This document shows, in pieces, positions 6,657 through 14,678 of a DNA stretch of 51,681 nt. This DNA is from a virus. The position numbers were made by a program, and so were the translations under genes. Under the pieces are notes generated by a model. It was not told where the DNA came from and did no database searches. It saw only the letters and a list, made by a program, of their open reading frames with translations. The stretch lies in the IMG/VR virus record IMGVR_UViG_3300042303_000360, positions 1-51,681 of that record; one strand, given 5' to 3'. Within the stretch, counting starts at the first letter, position 1. Every line of letters starts with the position of its first letter.

Positions 6657-6865
6657 TGATCCCAGATCCTGAGCACTTCGGTGGTCTCAGGCTGCGGCAG
6701 ATCCGGCAGCAGGATCGTCATGCCAGGCGGCAGGATCGGCAGCATGTCGGCCAGGCCAGGGTTCGCCACCAGCACGGCCTCGACTGTCTGCTGGGTGCGC
6801 CCGTAATAGCGCCAGCAGATGTCGTCAAGCTCATCGAATTGCTGCGTGATGTATTGCTGTGCCAT
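6653..6865 (-). CDS. X: Tail protein gpX (LysM-like)
   Basis: A 70-aa P2 gpX homologue, a LysM-like small tail protein. It carries the family core ELDDICWRYYGRTQQTVEAV and the closing NPGL...LPPGMTILLPDLP. It lies between U and D exactly as in P2 and overlaps gpD by 4 bp. It acts in tail completion, probably linking the tape measure end to the hub. Confidence 0.92.
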   Translation of the reverse strand: MAQQYITQQFDELDDICWRYYGRTQQTVEAVLVANPGLADMLPILPPGMTILLPDLPQPETTEVLRIWDQ

Positions 6866-6868
6866 GGC

Positions 6869-7813
6869 CTAGCTGATGGTGGTGATGGTGGTGCGCACTG
6901 CGGCGGTGATCTTGGGGTCCACGTTCATCACGTCGATCACAGTGCCCGCGCTGCGCAGCAGCTGCTGTGCCGCCTGCAGCTGCGCCTGCGGCACCAGGCC
7001 CGGCAGGCTGCCCGGGCCCCTGCCCTGCACGATCTCCAGCGCCACAGCCAGAGCCTGGGGCCCGCGGCCCTGCTGGTAAGCCTGGCTCAGGTGGGCGGCA
7101 TTGACGCCCACCTGGGCCCACTGCGGCGCCTTGCTGGGGTCAATGCCCAGCATGCCAAAGGCGCGCAGGGCACCGCCCACGTAATCGCCCCGGGCCGCCA
7201 GGCTGGCGCCTGCTGCTGCGGTGCTGACCAGCGTGGCCACCTGGCCCAGGTTGAACCCTGCGGCCTTGGCCTGTGCCGCCACGGCAGCGGTCTGCGGGGC
7301 CTTGGCCAGGCTGCCCAGATCAAAGGCTGAGCCACCAGCGAAGAACGACGGCAGGCCGCCGGCCAGGGCATTGGCCAGGCTGCTGCCGGGCTGCACGCTC
7401 AACGGGCTGGCGGCCTGGCCCGGGTTGTCCTCGCCGTAATAGACCAGCGACACGTTGAACCCGATCTGGCGGGCACCGCCACCAGGCGCGAACACCTCCT
7501 TGGTCTCGCGCAGTTGCTTGATCACCCACCGCCCGTAGACCTTGCCCAGGCCATCGGTGAACATCAGCGGGTTGCCCTGCCGTGCCAGGGTGCGCAGCTC
7601 CTCGAGCGTGTTCTGCCTGCCGCTGAACCCAGGGAACAGCACACCGTCGAGGGTGATCTGCTGGGCGCCAGGGCCCACGAACTGATTGGCCGGATCACGC
7701 CCTAGCCGATCCTGCTGCTCCCAGCGGAAGTCGGCGCTGTGATCCACCGTCTGGGGCACGCCATTGGGCAGGCTGAACTGAAAGCTGCCCAGCTGATACA
7801 GGGGCCTAGTCAT
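6869..7813 (-). CDS. U: Tail protein gpU with C-terminal extension
   Basis: 314 aa. Residues 1-130 are a P2 gpU domain (LGSFQFSLP, TLEELRTLARQGNPLMFTDG, GRWVIKQL), needed in P2 for tail assembly next to the tape measure. P2 gpU itself is only about 160 aa. The remaining 170 residues are an Ala/Gly/Gln-rich, predicted helical extension of unknown function. It overlaps the tape measure gene by 8 bp. Confidence 0.85.
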   Translation of the reverse strand: MTRPLYQLGSFQFSLPNGVPQTVDHSADFRWEQQDRLGRDPANQFVGPGAQQITLDGVLFPGFSGRQNTLEELRTLARQGNPLMFTDGLGKVYGRWVIKQLRETKEVFAPGGGARQIGFNVSLVYYGEDNPGQAASPLSVQPGSSLANALAGGLPSFFAGGSAFDLGSLAKAPQTAAVAAQAKAAGFNLGQVATLVSTAAAGASLAARGDYVGGALRAFGMLGIDPSKAPQWAQVGVNAAHLSQAYQQGRGPQALAVALEIVQGRGPGSLPGLVPQAQLQAAQQLLRSAGTVIDVMNVDPKITAAVRTTITTIS

Positions 7814-10154
7814 TCAGCAGCACCCGGTGGGAGGACTCGATCTCGCGCTGGATGTCCACAAAGGCCAGCTCCACTTGACGGCGGATCTCCATGGCATCGC
7901 CGCCCGCTGCGTTGATCGTAATCGGGGCGTTGACAGTGACGGGTGCGCTGGGCGCTGCAGCTGCAGGCACAGGCGCCGCCAGCATGGCCGCCATCGCCGC
8001 GGCGCTCATGGGCCTGGCGATCCTTGGGATGATCGCCCCGTCCATGCCAGGCACGAACAGCTCGCGGCGGCGCTCACCCACCACGTAGGGCATGCCCGCA
8101 CGCACGGGGCCGCCCAGGGCCCGGCCCGGGGGCGATCCGGCGCCAGCTGGTGCGGGTGCACCACCGCCACCGAAGAAGCCGGTGATCTTGCCCCAGGTGC
8201 CGCGGATCCAGCCGAACAGCTCGCCCGCCTTGGCCTTGAGGCCGTTGAGGATCGCGTCAATGATCCGCTGGCCCACGGTGCCAAGGCGCCCGGGGATGCC
8301 TTGGATGAACGACACGATGCCGTTGAAAATGCCCTGGATGCCCGGGGGCAGCTTGCCGAACACGCCCAGCACCAGGGCCGGGATCGGGAACATCGCGGCC
8401 ACCACGTAGGGCGCCACCTGGCGGAACACGTTGGTGATCTGCTGGAACACCAGCTGGGCCACGGTCACGATGCCGCGCAGCACGTTGCCGATCGCCTGAG
8501 GGATCGCGCTGATCGCGCTGATGATGCCCTGCCGCAGCGCGCCCAGGCCGGTGATGATGCCGCTGAAGCTGCTGGTGATCTTGGCGGTATTGCCGGTGAA
8601 GATCCCGGTGATCAGCCCCCACACGTTGCCGATGAACTGGCCGATGCCCGCGAACACCGTCTTGATGCCAGCGGCCCAGCCGTTGACGGCGTTGCGGAAC
8701 CAGCCGAAGCGGTTGTAGGCGGCCACCAGGGCGGCACCGATGCCGACGATTGCCAGCACAGTGAGCCCGATCGGGCCGGTCAGTGCTGCGAACACCCCGC
8801 CCAGGATCGCGCCTGCACCACCAGCTGCGCCGATCGCAGCGCCCAGGGCGCCCACGATGCTGATCAGGCTGCTGACGAATGGCGCCACCGCCACCAGGCC
8901 CACGAATGCTGCGCCCAGGCCAGCCACCACAGCGGTCACGCCAGGGAACCGCTGGGCGAAGTCTGCGATGCGTTCAGCGATCGGCAGCACGGCCTCGCCC
9001 AGGCGCGTCAGCGCAGGCAGCAGGGCGGCGCCCACCACGATGCCCAGCCGCTGGGCGGTGTTCTGGAAGCTCTGCAGGCTGGCGCCAAACGTCTGCACCT
9101 GCCGCTGGTAATCGCGGTCGATCGTGCCAGCTGCGGTCTGGCCGCCCGCGTCATCGCGGAGCTTGGCGTACTCCTTGCGGTATTTCATCAGCGACATCAG
9201 GGCCAGCTTGGCCTCCTTGTCGCCGAAGATTTCGCCCAGCTTGAACGCATCGCCTCCGGTCACCCGCTGCAGCTCAGCCAGTGCCGCCTCCATTGGGTTG
9301 ATGCCCTTGCGCTGGGCATCCTTCAGCACCTGCTCGATGTTGACGCCGAACTTGGCGAAGTTCTTGACGGTCTGCGGCGCCGTCATCTTGAGCATGGCGT
9401 CCGTCAACCGGGTGGCCGCCTGCCCTGCATCCGGCGCGTCCTTGCGCACCATCTGCATCATGGCCGCCAGGCTGATTGCGCCCTGCTTGCCCTGGATGCC
9501 CAGGCTGCCAGCAGCTGCGGCGATCGTGGGCATGAACTGCGCCATGTCGCGCAGCTCGAAGGCGCCCTGCTTGCCCGCAAAGGCCAGCGCATCGAAGGTC
9601 GCCTTCAGCTCAGTGGGGCGGATCTTGAGGGCGTTCTGCAGCTGGAAGCCTGTCTTGGTCACATCCAGCAGGTCGCTGTTGGTGGCAGTGGCCACACGCC
9701 CCAGCGATTCCATGGACGCCACGGCATCCTGCAGGCTGAGGCCCTGGGCCACCAGATCCTGCACGCCCTGCGCCAGGGTGGTGGCGCTGAGGTTGGTGAA
9801 GTTGCGGCCCGACAGCCGCAGCACTTCATCAGTCACACCCTTCAGCTCGGCACCGCTAGCCCCGGCCGTCTTGCCGATGTCGGTCAGCACACCCTGAAAG
9901 GTGCTGGCTGCCCGGATGCTGCCAGTCAGTGCGATGCCAATGCCAGCGGCGCCAGCGGCAGCCAGCTGAAAGGCATCATCACGCAGCAGGTTCTTGAACT
10001 CACGCGAGCCCGCTGTAGCGGTGTCGCGCATCGTGCGGACGGTGTTGCGCCCGAACGATGAGACCTGCTGCTGTGCGGCGCGCAGCGATTGGCCAAGACT
10101 GGCGGCGATCTTGCCGCCGATCTCGACCGTGATCTTGCTGAGCCCGCCGTTCAT
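7806..10154 (-). CDS. T: Tail tape measure protein (gpT)
   Basis: A 782-aa TP901-type tape measure. The conserved N-terminal half (TFQGVLTDIGKTAGAS, LAQGVQDLVAQGLS, AATRLTDAMLKM, FGDKEAKLALMSL) is followed by hydrophobic Gly/Ala-rich segments (about 420-600) typical of the part injected into the membrane. Its length should set a tail of about 110-120 nm by the usual 1.5 Å per residue rule. The start ATG overlaps the stop of the E' frame by 3 bases, exactly the P2 E/E'-T layout. Confidence 0.93.
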   Translation of the reverse strand: MNGGLSKITVEIGGKIAASLGQSLRAAQQQVSSFGRNTVRTMRDTATAGSREFKNLLRDDAFQLAAAGAAGIGIALTGSIRAASTFQGVLTDIGKTAGASGAELKGVTDEVLRLSGRNFTNLSATTLAQGVQDLVAQGLSLQDAVASMESLGRVATATNSDLLDVTKTGFQLQNALKIRPTELKATFDALAFAGKQGAFELRDMAQFMPTIAAAAGSLGIQGKQGAISLAAMMQMVRKDAPDAGQAATRLTDAMLKMTAPQTVKNFAKFGVNIEQVLKDAQRKGINPMEAALAELQRVTGGDAFKLGEIFGDKEAKLALMSLMKYRKEYAKLRDDAGGQTAAGTIDRDYQRQVQTFGASLQSFQNTAQRLGIVVGAALLPALTRLGEAVLPIAERIADFAQRFPGVTAVVAGLGAAFVGLVAVAPFVSSLISIVGALGAAIGAAGGAGAILGGVFAALTGPIGLTVLAIVGIGAALVAAYNRFGWFRNAVNGWAAGIKTVFAGIGQFIGNVWGLITGIFTGNTAKITSSFSGIITGLGALRQGIISAISAIPQAIGNVLRGIVTVAQLVFQQITNVFRQVAPYVVAAMFPIPALVLGVFGKLPPGIQGIFNGIVSFIQGIPGRLGTVGQRIIDAILNGLKAKAGELFGWIRGTWGKITGFFGGGGAPAPAGAGSPPGRALGGPVRAGMPYVVGERRRELFVPGMDGAIIPRIARPMSAAAMAAMLAAPVPAAAAPSAPVTVNAPITINAAGGDAMEIRRQVELAFVDIQREIESSHRVLLND

Positions 10155-10375
10155 TTGCCCTGCTTCAGCGCCTTGGCGATCTTATTCTCGACTGTCCGGG
10201 CGGCCTTGTGCCATGCCCAGAACTCGTCGCTCTCGATGTCCAGGATGTCAGCCAAGCCCCACCCGGTGAGCTTCGCCAGGATCACAACGGCCCGGCGCAG
10301 ATCATCGGTTAGGACTTGGCCTGCCTGAAATCCGCGACCTGCTGCTCCAGCTTCGCCCAGTCGGCCGAATCCAGT
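10151..10375 (-). CDS. E': Tail chaperone extension E' (read by -1 frameshift from E)
   Basis: The frame -1 to gpE is open from 10375 to the TGA at 10151-10153 and encodes a conserved-looking tail, VLTDDLRRAVVILAK then LADILDIESDEFWAWHKAA, the GpE' type of P2-like phages. It has no convincing start codon of its own before the conserved part. In P2 it is made by slipping from E. Here the two frames overlap for about 65 bp (10311-10375), so a -1 slip must happen there. I do not see a canonical X-XXY-YYZ heptamer. Confidence 0.75.
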   Translation of the reverse strand, partial: TGFGRLGEAGAAGRGFQAGQVLTDDLRRAVVILAKLTGWGLADILDIESDEFWAWHKAARTVENKIAKALKQGK

Positions 10376-10572
10376 TCATGCAGATCATCAGGCGCCACCT
10401 CGCACAGGCTTGCGATGAGCTGCAGGGCCTTGTCGGCATCGTCTGCCTTTGACTTGGCCATCGCCAGCTCATCGCGCACCTTGGGGCGGCGCATGATCAG
10501 GTGTTTCACCTGAACGCCACTGATCTCGATGGGATAGTCCAGTTCGATCTTGGCTGTGGCGCGCTTGTCCAT
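10309..10572 (-). CDS. E: Tail assembly chaperone gpE
   Basis: An 87-aa P2 gpE-type tail chaperone. It has the characteristic beginning (ELDYPIEISGVQVKHLIMRRPKVRDELA) and an acidic middle (APDDLHELDSADWAKLE). It binds the tape measure during tail assembly and is not part of the virion. Located between the tube gene and the tape measure, the universal position for the two-frame chaperone. Confidence 0.9.
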   Translation of the reverse strand: MDKRATAKIELDYPIEISGVQVKHLIMRRPKVRDELAMAKSKADDADKALQLIASLCEVAPDDLHELDSADWAKLEQQVADFRQAKS

Positions 10573-10577
10573 CTAAG

Positions 10578-11087
10578 TCAGACCCCGATTGCCGTGCGGA
10601 TCGTAGCAAGCTGATCCACACCGTTCACACGGCGGATCATGTTCACCTTGTCCACCTCGATCACCTCGCGGCCACCGATGGTCACCTTGAGGTAGCGCAG
10701 CGCCATGGTGCAGGTCATGGTGGTCGGCTCGCCAGACTGCCAATCGCCGGGGTCCATCTCCTTGATGACGCCGGTCATGTTGACGATCATGGCCACGGCT
10801 TCCTCACCATCGCGGCGCAGGGCGCCACGGGCGGTCACCTGGGTGGCAGCACCATCGGCTAGGCCGTAGAGGCTGAGGACGTTCTCGTCGTAGTCGAACA
10901 GCTCGAAGCTGGTCTCCAGGGCCTCCATGCCCATGTCGATCTCGACAGGGGCATCCATGCCGCCGCCCCGGAACTCCTCCATCTTGGTGGTGAGTGTGGG
11001 CAGGGTCAGGGTCGAGACGGTCCCGGCGAGGCCACGACCGTCAACAAACAGGCTGAAGTTCTTTAGAACGCGGGGGACTTGGGCCAT
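10578..11087 (-). CDS. FII: Major tail tube protein (gpFII)
   Basis: A 169-aa P2 FII-type tail tube subunit that stacks in hexamers around the tape measure. Family features are the start VPRVLKNFSLFVDG, LTLPTLTTKMEEFRGGGMDAP and the C-terminal beta strands KVTIGGREVIEVDKVNMIRRVNG. Full length for the family. It follows the sheath gene by 10 bp. Confidence 0.95.
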   Translation of the reverse strand: MAQVPRVLKNFSLFVDGRGLAGTVSTLTLPTLTTKMEEFRGGGMDAPVEIDMGMEALETSFELFDYDENVLSLYGLADGAATQVTARGALRRDGEEAVAMIVNMTGVIKEMDPGDWQSGEPTTMTCTMALRYLKVTIGGREVIEVDKVNMIRRVNGVDQLATIRTAIGV

Positions 11088-11097
11088 GGGTCAATCC

Positions 11098-12516
11098 TCA
11101 ACGGAAAAGGTCTACGACGTAGCTGTTCACCAGGTGCGAGCGGAACGTCACCCGCTCGGCCGGGTAGGGCGGCGTGAACTCAAAGTCGAAGAACACCTGC
11201 CCGTTGGCGATGGTGGCCGGGGTGTTCAGCTCGGGATCCACCCAGACATCGCCGCCCAGGATCGCGCCGCGCGACTTGAGGCTGCGCAGGTAGCCGCGCA
11301 CTGACTCCTGCACCTCCTCCAGGTAGGTGGCGGTGATGCAGCGATCCACAGCCCACAGGTGGCCGCGCAGGATCGACTCGTTGATCATGTCGGCGGTCCG
11401 GCGCACGCTCAGGAAGGCGTATTTCGGATCCATCGCCAGGGTGCGGTTGCCCCACAGGCGGAAGCCTTGCTCGCGCACGATGGTGGCGATCTTGGCTTCG
11501 TTCAGCAGGTTGGCCCGGCTGGTGTAGTCGCCCAGGGTGAAGTCGATGGCGCGCGCGGTGCCCTCGATGCCGTTGATTTCGTTGTTGGAGGGGCTCCACC
11601 AGAAGCCGCGCTCGTTGTCGACCTTGTTGATCAGGCCGGCCACGGCGGGGGAAGCGGGCACGCTGGAGCCGTCGCGCAGCACCCAGGGGTCCACCACGTA
11701 GATGCGATCAGAGCCGAAGTCATCGGCGATCTGAATGGCAGCAGCGTCGGTGGTGTTGGGGCCGTCGGCGATGATCACCGCGCGGAGGCGCTGAGCGATG
11801 CCCAGCATCTCGGCCAGCACTTCAGAGCGGACGGTGCCGCGGTTGATGGTGCCAGCGGTCGCCTGGGCGCCACCTGCAGGGGGTGCGGCCAGGGTGACGG
11901 TGGGGTTGGTGGTGTAGTTCGAGCCAGGGTCGGTGATCGTTACGCTCACCACCTTGCCGGCGTTGTCGCCGGTGCCCAGGACTGCAACTGCCGTCGCCTG
12001 CTTGCCGCCAGCCGCGGGCGCGCTGATGGTCACTGCAGGAGCAGTGGTGTAGCCCGCGCCCTGCGCGTTCACGGCGATCGACAGGATGCCGTTGGTGCTG
12101 CGCTGGTGGGTGTAGCCCGGGGCGATCAGCACGCGGGGGGCAAAGCCCACCTCGTTCTCAGCAGCCAGGAACGCATGCACGCCCTCGTAGGCGCCAGTGC
12201 TGTTGTTGATGCCGCCGCGCACGCTGTTGATCGTGGCGCCCTCGTTCTGGCCTGCGGCCACACGCACCACCACCACCACAGCGCCGGCCTGGTCGTAGAT
12301 CAGGTCCAGCGCAGCAGGCAGCGTGCCAGCCTCGCCGATCCCCTGCATCTCGCCACGGCGGGCGATCAGCACAGGGGTGTTGAGCGGAAACTTGTCAGCG
12401 TCGGCATCCGGGGCGGTGCCGATCAGGCCAATCACGGAGGACCGGACAGTCTGGATCGGGCGGGCTCCAGTGTCGATCTGGAGAACCTCCACGCCGTGGA
12501 GAAAGGTCGTCGTCAT
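11098..12516 (-). CDS. FI: Contractile tail sheath protein (gpFI) with an inserted repeat domain
   Basis: 472 aa. N- and C-terminal parts are a normal P2 FI sheath (FLHGVEVLQIDTGARPI, LIAPGYTHQ, LAEMLGIAQRLRAVIIADGPNTT, GHLWAVDRCITATYLEEVQ). Between GYTHQ (138) and SEVLAEM (231) about 90 extra residues form two tandem beta repeats (GAGYTTAPAVTISAP and GSNYTTNPTVTLAAP). P2 sheath runs straight through this point, so the insert is probably a surface decoration. The message has a strong AGGAGG Shine-Dalgarno (12529-12534) lying in a small hairpin with 12521-12525, which may tune its high expression. Confidence 0.94.
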   Translation of the reverse strand: MTTTFLHGVEVLQIDTGARPIQTVRSSVIGLIGTAPDADADKFPLNTPVLIARRGEMQGIGEAGTLPAALDLIYDQAGAVVVVVRVAAGQNEGATINSVRGGINNSTGAYEGVHAFLAAENEVGFAPRVLIAPGYTHQRSTNGILSIAVNAQGAGYTTAPAVTISAPAAGGKQATAVAVLGTGDNAGKVVSVTITDPGSNYTTNPTVTLAAPPAGGAQATAGTINRGTVRSEVLAEMLGIAQRLRAVIIADGPNTTDAAAIQIADDFGSDRIYVVDPWVLRDGSSVPASPAVAGLINKVDNERGFWWSPSNNEINGIEGTARAIDFTLGDYTSRANLLNEAKIATIVREQGFRLWGNRTLAMDPKYAFLSVRRTADMINESILRGHLWAVDRCITATYLEEVQESVRGYLRSLKSRGAILGGDVWVDPELNTPATIANGQVFFDFEFTPPYPAERVTFRSHLVNSYVVDLFR

Positions 12517-12520
12517 GGGT

Positions 12521-12534
12521 AGGAGATTCCTCCT
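12521..12534 (-). promoter_or_regulatory. Shine-Dalgarno hairpin of the sheath gene
   Basis: On the minus strand AGGAGG is followed after AAT by CTCCT, so the ribosome site can fold into a 5-bp stem with a 4-nt loop (plus-strand 12521-12525 with 12530-12534). It is an otherwise perfect ribosome site, and the fold may modulate it. Confidence 0.4.
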
Positions 12535-12569
12535 GTCTGGTTGATTCTAGGCGGAGTCCCGGGCAGGTC

Positions 12570-12695
12570 TTAACCCTGCCCGCGGGAGCGCTTGCGGCCA
12601 TGGTTGGCCTTGCTGTGCTTGCCGTCGCCCTGGCGTGTGCGCTTGGGCTTGCTGTGGATCTTGAGGTTGCCGGTGGCGCTTTTGGGCTTGGCCAT
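12570..12695 (-). CDS. 41-aa highly basic conserved cyanophage peptide
   Basis: ATG at 12695 to TAA at 12570-12572. The peptide starts MAKPKSATGNLKIHSKPKRT and ends HSKANHGRKRSRGQG, with 17 Lys/Arg/His in 41 residues. I recognise this layout from short proteins in structural regions of T4-like cyanophages. It overlaps the preceding gene by one base (TAATG) and precedes the sheath, so it is certainly in the late message. Nucleic-acid or negatively charged surface binding is likely and the function is unknown. Confidence 0.8.
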   Translation of the reverse strand: MAKPKSATGNLKIHSKPKRTRQGDGKHSKANHGRKRSRGQG

Positions 12696-13468
12696 TACCG
12701 CAGGATGATCAGGCTGATGCTGGCGCAATCAACACCGGCAGGCGGCGTCTGATTGGTTGAGCCGACGAGGATTCGCACGGCTGCGGCTGTCTTGGTGGTC
12801 GGCGGCAGAGCTTGACCTGTGGCGTGGAAGTTGATCGTGGTTTTGGGGTTGTTAGTGGCAGCGGCTGTAGCCATGCCAGCGACCGCGTAGTTGCCATCAG
12901 CCAGGGGCGCCGCGAAGTTGATGCCGTAGTCGCCAGTGGCGCAATCGGCAATGCTGGCGACGTTGTTGCCAGCTGCTACAGGGCAGCGGCGCAGCACAAC
13001 GCTGCCGCTTGTCGTTGCGCTGCTGCCCATGGCAACCGTGAAGGTGCTGCTGCTGGGCACGGTCTGCACGATGTAGACACCATCAGTAGCAGTGCCAGAC
13101 GTGAAATCAAGGCTGACGATGTGCCCCACCAGTAAGCCGTGACTGGCAAGGGTGATGGTCACTGTTGTGCCGGACTGGCTGTAGGTCGCCGTCGGGTTTG
13201 CTGCATCGGTGCCGTCGAAGCTGACCCAGGTGGGCGCGAAGCTCACGCCTGGCGCCAGCTTCTGAGCGGTGATCGCTGCATCGGCAATCTTGGTGGTCGT
13301 GACAGCGCCATCCGCCAGGTCGGCGGTCACCACTGCACCAGGTGCAATGTCAGCGGTTTCGATGCTGCCATCCTGGATGTCAGCGCCGGTGAGGCTGCTG
13401 TCCTGAACATCAGCGGAAGTGATCGTCGAATCCGACACCATCGCGCCGGGGATCCTCTGCAGTGGCAT
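12695..13468 (-). CDS. Tail fibre-like protein with repeat stalk (257 aa)
   Basis: Residues 10-75 are a run of short pseudo-repeats (SSLTGADIQDGSIETADIAP, AVTTTKIADAAITAQKLAPG) of the kind that form trimeric fibre stalks. Residues about 90-165 are a beta domain (TVTITLASHGLLVGHIVS, STFTVAMGSS) that resembles a segment of the 476-aa protein at 15694-17124. The C-terminal 90 residues form the tip. No enzyme motif. Probably a short tail fibre or fibre cap. Confidence 0.7.
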   Translation of the reverse strand: MPLQRIPGAMVSDSTITSADVQDSSLTGADIQDGSIETADIAPGAVVTADLADGAVTTTKIADAAITAQKLAPGVSFAPTWVSFDGTDAANPTATYSQSGTTVTITLASHGLLVGHIVSLDFTSGTATDGVYIVQTVPSSSTFTVAMGSSATTSGSVVLRRCPVAAGNNVASIADCATGDYGINFAAPLADGNYAVAGMATAAATNNPKTTINFHATGQALPPTTKTAAAVRILVGSTNQTPPAGVDCASISLIILR

Positions 13469-13497
13469 GGCCTACAAGGCGATGGGAAATCCGAAGG

Positions 13498-13812
13498 CTA
13501 AGACTGCTCAGTAGCAGGCGGCAGCCACTGGCAGGTGGCTTCATCGAGCACCCAATCCGGGCCCGGCTGCGGCGCGATGAACGCATCACGCTCTGAGTCG
13601 TAGGTGTAGCCGATGCCGGCGTAGTTCTTGCGATAAGGCGTGCCCCCATCTTTATGGACACCGCCTTGAGTGTTGTAGCTGGTGCGCTTGCACACTTGCC
13701 CCCGGAAAGCGCCATAGTGCTGCTCCCAGTCGATGTTGTCTTCGCCTTCATCTTTGCCGACGATGACGTCGGTAACGATGTTGTTGGTGTCAAGGAATGC
13801 GTAGTGAGCCAT
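13498..13812 (-). CDS. Conserved cyanophage structural protein, MAHYAF type (104 aa)
   Basis: The ATG at 13812 (MAHYAFLDTNNIVTDVIVGKDE) is preferred over an in-frame TTG two codons earlier. The motifs CKRTSYNTQGG, RKNYAGIGYTYD and FIAPQPGPDWVLDEATCQW are a very recognisable family in structural regions of marine and freshwater cyanophages. The function is unknown. It starts right after the stop of the Gly-rich adhesin, so the two are co-translated. Confidence 0.85.
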   Translation of the reverse strand: MAHYAFLDTNNIVTDVIVGKDEGEDNIDWEQHYGAFRGQVCKRTSYNTQGGVHKDGGTPYRKNYAGIGYTYDSERDAFIAPQPGPDWVLDEATCQWLPPATEQS

Positions 13813-13814
13813 GG

Positions 13815-14678
13815 TCAAACAAAAACAAACTGGATGTTGCCGGTGCCGGCGGTGAATGTTGTCACCCTGTCTTGACCAACGATCGAGGTAGTAAAAGTCA
13901 ACCCGCCACCTGGATTGATGACAAGAAAATTAGCCGGACAACGAAGAATGACAACGCCTGATCCTCCAAGGGCGTTTGCACCGCCACCGCCGCCAGTATT
14001 GACCGATCCGGCTGTGCCGTTCGCACCACCGCCACCGGCGCCGCCTCCGGCCGGGCTGTTACCGCCACCACCGCCGGCACGAACCACAGAAGATCCTGTA
14101 ATGGTTGAAGCAACACCGCTGCCGCCATTGCCACCAAAAGCAGCGGCCCCAGCGGCGCCAGCACCGCCGCCGCTACCACCCCAGGCGCCACCGCTATTAC
14201 CAAAGCCGGCGCCACCAGCGAAGCCTTGGCCAACAGTTCCGCTTCCTCCCCCTGATCCGCCTCCATTAGTTTGGAATGAGCCGCCACCACCGCCACTACC
14301 GCCGACACCGCCAGCACCGTTGCCACCGCCACCGCCGCCACCTAGGCTGGTAATAGTCGAGAATGAACTCGAATTGCTACCGCCTGCACCAATAGAAATT
14401 ACATAGCTGGTCTCAGGAGTAACAAGCAAAGGCGATTCTGCAGCAGCACCGCCACCCGAACTTTCGGTTAAATAACTGGACCGATAGCCCCCGGCGCCAC
14501 CGCCACCTCGGTTGCCACCATTGCCGCCACCGCCGATTACTAAGTAACTGACAAAGAAGGGGGTAAGTGGCCACCTGCCTTGGCTTCTTGCCAGCAAAGC
14601 TTCATCAATGCGCCAAACGCCACCCGCCGTGAGTGCCGTGGGGGTATTTGCTGTGCCAATAATACCGCCGTTACTCAT
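13815..14678 (-). CDS. Glycine-rich tail fibre adhesin (287 aa)
   Basis: Residues about 50-240 consist of Gly-rich loops (GGGGNGGNRGGGGAGG, GGSGGGGGSF, AGGAGFGNSGGAWGGSGGG and more), the architecture of gp38-type adhesins, in which polyglycine helices pack into a sandwich that presents variable loops to the receptor. Short N- and C-terminal beta segments (SYLVIGGGG, VVILRCPANFL) close it. Codons are more A/T-rich than in the tail genes around it, suggesting separate ancestry. Likely a receptor-binding protein that sets host range. Confidence 0.8.
   Translation of the reverse strand: MSNGGIIGTANTPTALTAGGVWRIDEALLARSQGRWPLTPFFVSYLVIGGGGNGGNRGGGGAGGYRSSYLTESSGGGAAAESPLLVTPETSYVISIGAGGSNSSSFSTITSLGGGGGGGNGAGGVGGSGGGGGSFQTNGGGSGGGSGTVGQGFAGGAGFGNSGGAWGGSGGGAGAAGAAAFGGNGGSGVASTITGSSVVRAGGGGGNSPAGGGAGGGGANGTAGSVNTGGGGGANALGGSGVVILRCPANFLVINPGGGLTFTTSIVGQDRVTTFTAGTGNIQFVFV

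Noticed and set aside
4782-6659. Long plus-strand open frame (625 codons) opposite gpD
   Set aside because: Antisense frame produced by high GC and codon bias. The minus strand encodes a clear gpD-peptidase fusion.
7827-10061. Long plus-strand open frame (744 codons) opposite the tape measure gene
   Set aside because: Same reason: a His/Ala/Arg-rich shadow of the real minus-strand gene.
13915-14406. Proline-rich open frame on the plus strand opposite the Gly-rich adhesin
   Set aside because: It is the antisense shadow of GGX glycine codons, with no start context or neighbouring plus-strand genes.
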